Part shown: positions 59,426-64,000 of the stretch, piece by piece | Position numbering within the stretch: the first letter of the stretch is position 1 | How the letters are laid out: every line of letters begins with the position of its first letter | Source of the DNA: Prauserella flavalba | Lineage (GTDB): Bacteria > Actinomycetota > Actinomycetes > Mycobacteriales > Pseudonocardiaceae | Assembly (NCBI RefSeq): GCF_003202235.1 | Contig: NZ_MASU01000001.1 | Location: forward strand, 62,001-126,000 | Length of the DNA stretch: 64,000 nt | Direction: 5' to 3' | Translations under genes and position numbers: made by a program | Notes under the pieces: model-generated | Seen by the model: only the letters and a program-made list of their open reading frames with translations | What the model was told of the DNA's origin: nothing | Database searches by the model: none

Positions 59426-60475
59426 ATGACGTATCCACCTCAGCCCGGGCAGCCCTATGGCCAGCAGCCCGATCCGTACGGGCAGGGCGGCTACCAGCAG
59501 CAGGGCGGCTACCCACAGACCGGCGGCTACCCCCAGCAAGGCGGCTATCCGCAGTCGGGCTCGTTCCCGCAGCAGGGCTACCCGCAGCAGGGCGGTTACC
59601 AGCAGCAGGGTGCCTACCAGCAGGGATACGGCTACCCCGGTGGCGGCGGCTACGGCCCGCAGCCGCCGAAGAAGAAGACGGGCCTGATCGTCGGGCTCTC
59701 GGCCGCGGCCGTCGTGGTGATCGCGTTCGTGATCACGGCGTTCGTCGCGCCGGGCTTCCTGCTCAGCGACGACGAGGACAAGGGCGGCAACACCAACGCC
59801 GCCGGCAACAGCCAGCAGCAGGATAGCGGCGCCAAGGCGTTCGCACAGCAGATCATCGACGGTCTGAACAACCAGGACAGCGCCGCGCTCTCCGGCATGA
59901 AGTGCGCGGACGCCGAGGCCGACATCGACGAGATCATCGGCTACGTCAGTTCTGTCGAGAGCGCCGAGCTGGGTGAGGTGACCGAGAACGGCAACTCGGC
60001 CACGGCGACGGCGACGATCACCGCCGCGGGCTCGACCTACCCGGCGAGCGCCGAGCTCACGAAGGACGGTGACAAGTGGTGCTGGGCGAGCGTCTCGATG
60101 GAGGAAGGCGGCTCGTCCGACTCCACGGACTCCACCGACTCGACCGACTCCACGGACTCGACCGGCATCGCGAGCGGGGACAGCGCGGTCGCCGACGCCG
60201 ACCCGGTGATCGGCGAGTTCGTCGACGCGCTCAACAACGGTGACAAGGCCGGCGCCGAGGCCGTGATGTGCGCCGACTCGATGAGCCTCAACGAGTCCGA
60301 CATCGACAGGGCCACCCAGGGCGACACCAACCTGAGCGCGGGCCCGGCCGAGGGCTCGCAGTACTACGTCGAGTCCAAGCTCACCGGAACGATCGACGGC
60401 GAGACGATCGACGGCTCGATCAACGCCGACAACTTCGACGGCACCGGCTGGTGCGTCAGCCTGATCTTCCTCTGA
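59426..60475 (+). CDS. Membrane protein with Q/G/Y/P-rich N-terminus and two DUF4878-like domains
   Basis: 349 aa. Residues 1-83 are low-complexity Gln/Gly/Tyr/Pro repeats ([20 protein letters not shown]). One span follows at about 87-110 ([20 protein letters not shown]). Outside the membrane are two similar 90-residue domains ([20 protein letters not shown] ... [10 protein letters not shown] and [20 protein letters not shown] ... [10 protein letters not shown]), separated by a DSTDST microsatellite-like linker (60118-60162). Each domain has a Cys pair. Resembles Mce-associated/DUF4878 proteins; function unknown. GGAAGG lies 9 nt before ATG. Confidence 0.75.
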   Translation: MTYPPQPGQPYGQQPDPYGQGGYQQQGGYPQTGGYPQQGGYPQSGSFPQQGYPQQGGYQQQGAYQQGYGYPGGGGYGPQPPKKKTGLIVGLSAAAVVVIAFVITAFVAPGFLLSDDEDKGGNTNAAGNSQQQDSGAKAFAQQIIDGLNNQDSAALSGMKCADAEADIDEIIGYVSSVESAELGEVTENGNSATATATITAAGSTYPASAELTKDGDKWCWASVSMEEGGSSDSTDSTDSTDSTDSTGIASGDSAVADADPVIGEFVDALNNGDKAGAEAVMCADSMSLNESDIDRATQGDTNLSAGPAEGSQYYVESKLTGTIDGETIDGSINADNFDGTGWCVSLIFL

Positions 60476-60490
60476 CGAACGGCTCAGGAA

Positions 60491-60524
60491 GAGGCCGGTC
60501 CCCTGTGCGGGGCCGGCCTCTTTC
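60491..60524. terminator. Bidirectional hairpin terminator
   Basis: Stem GAGGCCGGTCCCC with GGGGCCGGCCTC across a TGTGC loop, followed by TTTC. It lies between the convergent Q-rich membrane protein gene and the XRE-cupin gene and could serve both. Confidence 0.75.
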
Positions 60525-61107
60525 ACGTCGTGAAGCGGGTACCCGCGTCGCGCGGGCGCATGATCAGCGCGGCGACGTAGTAGGTGCACGGCTCGGCGGA
60601 GCGGTTGGCGTACTCCAGCGTGACGTCCGCGGCGAGGTAGATCGAGTCGCCTTCGCCCAGGGCGACCGTGCGCTCGCCGTCGATCGTCAGCTCGACGGAG
60701 CCGGACTCCACGAAGATGAACTCGTGCGAGCCCGGCGCGTAGGCCGGGTAGCTCCCCGGCGTGCAGCCCGGCGGGAGCGTGGAGCGGATCCACTCGAAGT
60801 TCACGCCGGGCACCACCGGGGTGAGGATGGTGCGCTGCCAGCCGCCCGGTTCGTCGACCACGTCCTGCTCAGCGGCTCTGCGCACGATCACGCGTTCGGC
60901 CTCGGGCTCGGAGACGAGCACCGCGAGCCGGACGCCGAGCCCGCCCGCGATGCGGTCGAGCACCACCACGGTCGGCGCCTTGCCGCCCCGCTCGACCGCC
61001 GACAGCATGCTGACGCTGACGCCTGACTGCTCGGCGAGCTCCTGCAGCGTCAGGCTCCGCTCGCGGCGAAGCCGTTGAATGCGCTGGCCAAGCGCGCCCA
61101 GATCCAT
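60523..61107 (-). CDS. XRE-cupin transcriptional regulator
   Basis: 194 aa. Helix-turn-helix at residues 5-60 (IQRLRRERSLTLQELAEQSG, VSMLSAVERGGKAPTVVVLD) and a C-terminal cupin (GSHEFIFVESGSVELTIDGE, VALGEGDSIYLAADVTLEYA). XRE-cupin (PuuR/SutR-like) regulators bind small ligands in the cupin and often control a neighbouring catabolic or detoxifying gene. Divergent from the GNAT gene, with only 13 bp between the proposed starts and an inverted repeat across them. Confidence 0.87.
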   Translation of the reverse strand: MDLGALGQRIQRLRRERSLTLQELAEQSGVSVSMLSAVERGGKAPTVVVLDRIAGGLGVRLAVLVSEPEAERVIVRRAAEQDVVDEPGGWQRTILTPVVPGVNFEWIRSTLPPGCTPGSYPAYAPGSHEFIFVESGSVELTIDGERTVALGEGDSIYLAADVTLEYANRSAEPCTYYVAALIMRPRDAGTRFTT

Positions 61108-61110
61108 CTA

Positions 61111-61141
61111 CACTATAGTAGTGGCCAATTCTCCTATAGTG
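61111..61141. promoter_or_regulatory. Operator-like inverted repeat at the XRE-cupin / GNAT junction
   Basis: CACTATAG and CTATAGTG are perfect 8 bp inverted copies 15 bp apart. Each contains a -10-like TATAG. The repeat spans the GNAT start and abuts the regulator start (61107), so binding there would shut both genes. The XRE-cupin protein is the likely ligand. Confidence 0.65.
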
Positions 61142-61648
61142 CAATCCAGGGTCATCCGGGACGCGGTCACGACCGACCTGGCCGCGATCGCCGAGATCTA
61201 CGCCCACTACGTGACCGGTAGCGTCGCGACCTTCGAGCTGGAGGCGCCGGACGCCGAGGAGTGGCAGCGCCGCTTCGCCTCGGTCACCGCCGCGGGCCTG
61301 CCGTTCCTCGTCGCCGAACACGAGAGCAGGCTCGCCGGGTACGCGTACTGCACGCCGTGGAAGACCCGGCCCGCCTACCGGCGGACCGTGGAGGACTCGA
61401 TCTACCTCGCGCCGTGGGCGCACGGCCGCGGCCTCGGCGGCGCGCTGCTGGACGAGCTGCTGGCCCGCTGCGCGGCGGCGGACATCCGCGAGGTCATCGC
61501 CGTGGTCTCCGACTCGGGCGAGCAGGCATCGCTCGCACTGCACGGCAGGCGCGGCTTCACCGAGGCGGGCAGGCTGCGGCGGGTCGGCCACAAGCACGGG
61601 AAGTGGCTGGACACCGTGCTGCTCCAGCGGAGCCTTGGCCCCCTCTGA
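61121..61648 (+). CDS. GNAT acetyltransferase (phosphinothricin acetyltransferase / Pat family)
   Basis: 175 aa. Pat-type pattern: VIRDAVTTDLAAIAEIYAHY, TFELEAPDAEEWQRRF, LPFLVAEHESRLAGYAY, AYRRTVEDSIYLAPWAHGRG (acetyl-CoA loop) and the GRRGFTEAGRLRRVGHKHGKW ending with its conserved His-Lys. Acetylates a toxic amino-acid analogue or a related amine. The start is uncertain: GTG 61121 or GTG 61139, both within the operator. The preceding frame to 61079 belongs to the other strand. Confidence 0.82.
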   Translation: MANSPIVQSRVIRDAVTTDLAAIAEIYAHYVTGSVATFELEAPDAEEWQRRFASVTAAGLPFLVAEHESRLAGYAYCTPWKTRPAYRRTVEDSIYLAPWAHGRGLGGALLDELLARCAAADIREVIAVVSDSGEQASLALHGRRGFTEAGRLRRVGHKHGKWLDTVLLQRSLGPL

Positions 61649-61678
61649 TGGATCCTTGCGTCGCGAGCGGGGATCGCG

Positions 61679-62962
61679 GTGGCTGACAAGGCGGAGCGCG
61701 GGCGTCGTAGCGGGCGCACTCCGTTCTACGGGTGGGTCCAGGTCGGTGGGCTGAGTGCCACCGAACTGGTGTCGTGGGGCGTGCTCGTGTACGCGTTCTC
61801 GGTGTTCGTCGTGCCGATGCGCGAGGAGCTCGGCTGGTCAGTGGGCTGGCTCAACGCGGTCTACGCGACGGGCGTCGTGGTGTCGGGCCTGCTCGCCGTT
61901 CCCGTGGGGCGGGTGCTGCAGACGCGGGGGCCGAGGGGCGTGATGACCGTGGGCAGCGCGGGTGCGGTGCTCATGCTCCTCGGCTGGTCGCAAGTGGACT
62001 CGCTGCCGATGTTCTTCGTCGTCTTCGTGCTCGGCGGGTTCGCGATGGCCACGACCCTGTACGAACCGGCGTTCGCGGTGACGGCGGTGTGGTTCGCCCG
62101 CGACCGGGCCCGCGCGGTGCTGGTGCTCACGATCTTCGGCGGGCTCGCCAGTGCGGTGTTCGTTCCGCTGACGGGCGTGCTCGTGTCGTGGCTCGGCTGG
62201 CGCGACGCGCTGCTGGCGCTCGCGGTGATCACCGCCGTGGTGACGCTGCCGGTCCACGGCCTGCTGCTGCGCAGGCACCCCGCCGACCTCGGCCTGCACC
62301 CCGACGGTGCCGACGGACCGCCGCCGCCGAACGAGACCGCGCCGGAGCCGCCCCGGCGGGCGGTGCTGCGCAGCGCGTCATTCCGCAGGCTCACCCTGTG
62401 CTTCGTATGCGGCACCGCGGCGAAGCTGGCCGTGACGGTGGTGCTGGTCGCCTACCTCACCGAACGCGGCTACCCGCTGGGGCTCGCGACGCTCGCGGCG
62501 GGCGGCGTCGGGTTGTTCCAGGTGACCGGCCGGGTGCTGGTGACCGCGCTGCGCCGCTGGGTTCCCGAGCACAGGGCGGGCGCGGCGCTCTTCGCCGCGC
62601 AGGGCGTGGCGATCGCGCTGCCGCTGACGACCTCGGGACACGGCCCGGCGGCGACCTTGTCGATCGTCGCGTTCGTGGTGCTCTTCGGGCTCGGCTACGG
62701 GCTGGCCGAGCTGCTGCGTGGCACGCTCGTGGCCGATTACTACGGGCCGGGACAGTACGCCCGGATCAACGGTGCGCTGGCCGCGTTCGTCGTGGGGGCG
62801 CGGGCGGCGGGACCCGCGCTGGCCGGGGTCGCCGTCGCCGGTTTCGGCTACACCCCGGTGTTCGTGGGCTCGGCGCTGCTGGCGTTGGTGAGCGCCGGCG
62901 CGTTGCTGTTGGCCCAACGTGCCCACGGCGAGGAGCTTGATCGCCTAGATTCGCTGCCATGA
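61679..62962 (+). CDS. MFS transporter
   Basis: 427 aa with twelve spans in two halves. The loop 2-3 motif appears as AVPVGRVLQTRGPRGVMTVG and the mid-loop carries a Pro-rich linker (DGADGPPPPNETAPEPPRRA). Resembles the monocarboxylate/oxalate-formate MFS group (FYGWVQVGGLSATELVSWGV). GTG start 30 bp after the GNAT gene, so it may share the XRE-cupin-controlled promoter: an acetyltransferase plus an exporter would make a detoxification unit (inferred). Confidence 0.85.
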   Translation: MADKAERGRRSGRTPFYGWVQVGGLSATELVSWGVLVYAFSVFVVPMREELGWSVGWLNAVYATGVVVSGLLAVPVGRVLQTRGPRGVMTVGSAGAVLMLLGWSQVDSLPMFFVVFVLGGFAMATTLYEPAFAVTAVWFARDRARAVLVLTIFGGLASAVFVPLTGVLVSWLGWRDALLALAVITAVVTLPVHGLLLRRHPADLGLHPDGADGPPPPNETAPEPPRRAVLRSASFRRLTLCFVCGTAAKLAVTVVLVAYLTERGYPLGLATLAAGGVGLFQVTGRVLVTALRRWVPEHRAGAALFAAQGVAIALPLTTSGHGPAATLSIVAFVVLFGLGYGLAELLRGTLVADYYGPGQYARINGALAAFVVGARAAGPALAGVAVAGFGYTPVFVGSALLALVSAGALLLAQRAHGEELDRLDSLP

Positions 62963-63954
62963 AGCGGCTGCGGTCGGGATTCCGGTCTCCCTTGTTCGGC
63001 ACGATCGCGATCGCGGTCGTGCTGTTGCTCGGCATCAGCATCTGGCTGCTCACCGACAGCCGGACCTCCCGCAGCGACGCGCTCCGCACCGGTGGCCTGG
63101 CCGGCGCCTCGGTGGTGGCGCTCTACGCGCTGTGGCTCAACGACCGACGTCGCCGGGTCGAGGAGGCCCGCCAGGAGATCGAGCGGCGCCGCCACGACCT
63201 GGAGACCAACCGGATCTCCGACGAGCGCTTCGCCCGCTCCGTCGAGCTGCTCGGCAACGACGCCGACCAGGTCAGGGTGGGTGCGATGCACGCGCTCGCG
63301 GGGCTCGCGCGCAGCAGGGCCGGCTACACGCAGACGGTGCTCGACGTGCTGTGCGCCTACCTGCGCAGGCCGTTCACGCACCCGCGCTTCGGCAAGACTC
63401 CCAACCCCGAGGACCCCGAGGCCGAGCGCGAACTCCAGGTGCGGCTCACCGCGCAGCGGCTCATCCACGACCTCCTGCCGCCGCACGACGACACCGGGCG
63501 GCCCTCCTACGACCTCGACCTCACCGGCGCCGCGCTGGAGTACCTCGACCTGTCCGGCCGCCGGATGGGCAGCGTGATCCTGCGCTACACCTACCTGCAC
63601 AGCAGCACGAACCTCAGCGGCTGCGTGTTCACCGGGCCCGTGTGGTTCACCGCCGCGACGACGGGCACCGGCAGGTTGTCGGGCCGCTTCCGCTGCTCCG
63701 GCACGACCTTCCGCGAGCGGGCGTGGTTCAGCGGCACCACGTTCAACTCGCTGGCCGACTTCACCGGCACCGCGTTCGAGGCCGAGGCGAACTTCAAGGA
63801 CGCCACGTTCCACGGCGAGGCGAGGTTCGCGGAAGCCACGTTCGGCGACGCGTTCACGTTGCGCGGCACCACGTTCCACGACGACGTCGAACCGCCGGAG
63901 GGCTGGCTCGCCGAGGAGCAGCGCGACGAGACCACGAAGCTTCGCCGCGCCTGA
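62959..63954 (+). CDS. Membrane-anchored pentapeptide-repeat protein
   Basis: 331 aa. Two N-terminal spans (FGTIAIAVVLLLGISIWLL and LRTGGLAGASVVALYALWLN), a coiled-coil (RRRVEEARQEIERRRHDLET), a helical block with ERFARSVELLGNDADQVRVG, and a C-terminal pentapeptide-like beta-helix in which F recurs every five residues (CSGTTFRERAWFSGTTFNSL, ADFTGTAFEAEANFKDATFH). The layout is common in actinomycetes; role unknown. ATG overlaps the MFS stop by 4 bp. Confidence 0.85.
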   Translation: MKRLRSGFRSPLFGTIAIAVVLLLGISIWLLTDSRTSRSDALRTGGLAGASVVALYALWLNDRRRRVEEARQEIERRRHDLETNRISDERFARSVELLGNDADQVRVGAMHALAGLARSRAGYTQTVLDVLCAYLRRPFTHPRFGKTPNPEDPEAERELQVRLTAQRLIHDLLPPHDDTGRPSYDLDLTGAALEYLDLSGRRMGSVILRYTYLHSSTNLSGCVFTGPVWFTAATTGTGRLSGRFRCSGTTFRERAWFSGTTFNSLADFTGTAFEAEANFKDATFHGEARFAEATFGDAFTLRGTTFHDDVEPPEGWLAEEQRDETTKLRRA

Positions 63955-63957
63955 TCC

Positions 63958-64000
63958 TCAGTCGAAGAGCGCGGGGAGCGTGCCCTCCCACGCAGTGCTG
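63958..64000 (-). CDS. purL: C-terminal end of a minus-strand gene, probably purL (cut by window edge)
   Basis: Reading into the window on the minus strand, the last codons are STAWEGTLPALFD then TGA. The TLPALF ending is what I recall for actinobacterial phosphoribosylformylglycinamidine synthase II, and in mycobacteria purL (Rv0803) lies just beyond purF. Only 13 codons are visible, so the identification is an inference from the tail and synteny. Confidence 0.5.
   Translation of the reverse strand, partial: STAWEGTLPALFD

Noticed and set aside
60118-60162. DSTDST repeat as a non-coding tandem repeat
   Set aside because: It is in frame within a membrane protein gene and encodes a linker.

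Overview
The window is high-GC DNA from an actinomycete, most likely a member of the Pseudonocardiaceae (Amycolatopsis / Saccharomonospora / Prauserella type). This is inferred from gene content: the mycothiol gene mshD next to glnR, an XRE-DUF397 pair, DUF3073, a DUF574-family methyltransferase, an LCP protein with a long proline-rich N-terminus, many GTG starts and many apparently leaderless starts. No rRNA, tRNA, CRISPR array, prophage or IS transposase was seen. No stretch of more than 300 bases lacks a gene.

Layout. 1-3.4 kb: tail of a LuxR regulator, an acidic hypothetical, an SPW membrane protein, a secreted trypsin-like protease, and remnants of an amidase gene and a kinase-like gene on either side of a palindromic repeat. 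3.6-9.5 kb: a maltose-type operon (lipoprotein, two permeases, GH13 alpha-glucosidase, LacI regulator) behind a palindromic operator. 9.5-16.8 kb: DUF6328 and EamA membrane proteins, Cu/Zn SOD-like protein, DusB, a hydrolase, an ECF sigma factor divergent from an HxlR-SCP2 regulator, a VOC protein and a GGDEF protein. 17-24.8 kb: LCP cell-wall ligase, then phoU and pstSCAB, each unit with its own PHO box. 24.8-28 kb: btuFCD behind a cobalamin riboswitch.

28-39 kb: a conserved actinobacterial core (mshD, glnR, lmeA, a thioredoxin-like gene, DUF4395, thiosulfate sulfurtransferase, sseC, FABP-like protein, pabC, ygfZ, rsiG, asparaginase, DUF3073). As recalled, this matches the Mycobacterium tuberculosis Rv0810c-Rv0821c order closely, apart from pstB orientation. 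The sulfur genes contain a previously uncalled 44-codon cysteine-bearing leader ORF. 39-50 kb: lineage-specific material (3-hydroxyacyl-CoA dehydrogenase, an EF-Tu domain-II-like small protein, Gfo/Idh oxidoreductase, tctABC with a divergent two-component system, VanZ, abgT with an M20 amidohydrolase). 50-57 kb: arfB, purM, purF, an XRE-DUF397 module with a palindrome-rich control region, a DUF574 methyltransferase, an SCP2-like protein and a type VII-associated protein. 57-64 kb: two tandem GH25 lysozymes, a Q/G/Y/P-rich membrane protein, an XRE-cupin regulator divergent from a GNAT, an MFS transporter, a pentapeptide-repeat protein and the probable end of purL.

The most striking non-coding feature is a family of nine near-perfect palindromes (49 bp, 53 bp, about 107 bp with a shared inner cargo, and one 23 bp minimal form). 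They lie only at gene 3' ends, and in three cases they supply the stop codon of the adjoining reading frame. The other leading candidates for new biology are the cysteine leader ORF, the operator array of the XRE-DUF397 module, and the RsiG homologue carrying the c-di-GMP signature.
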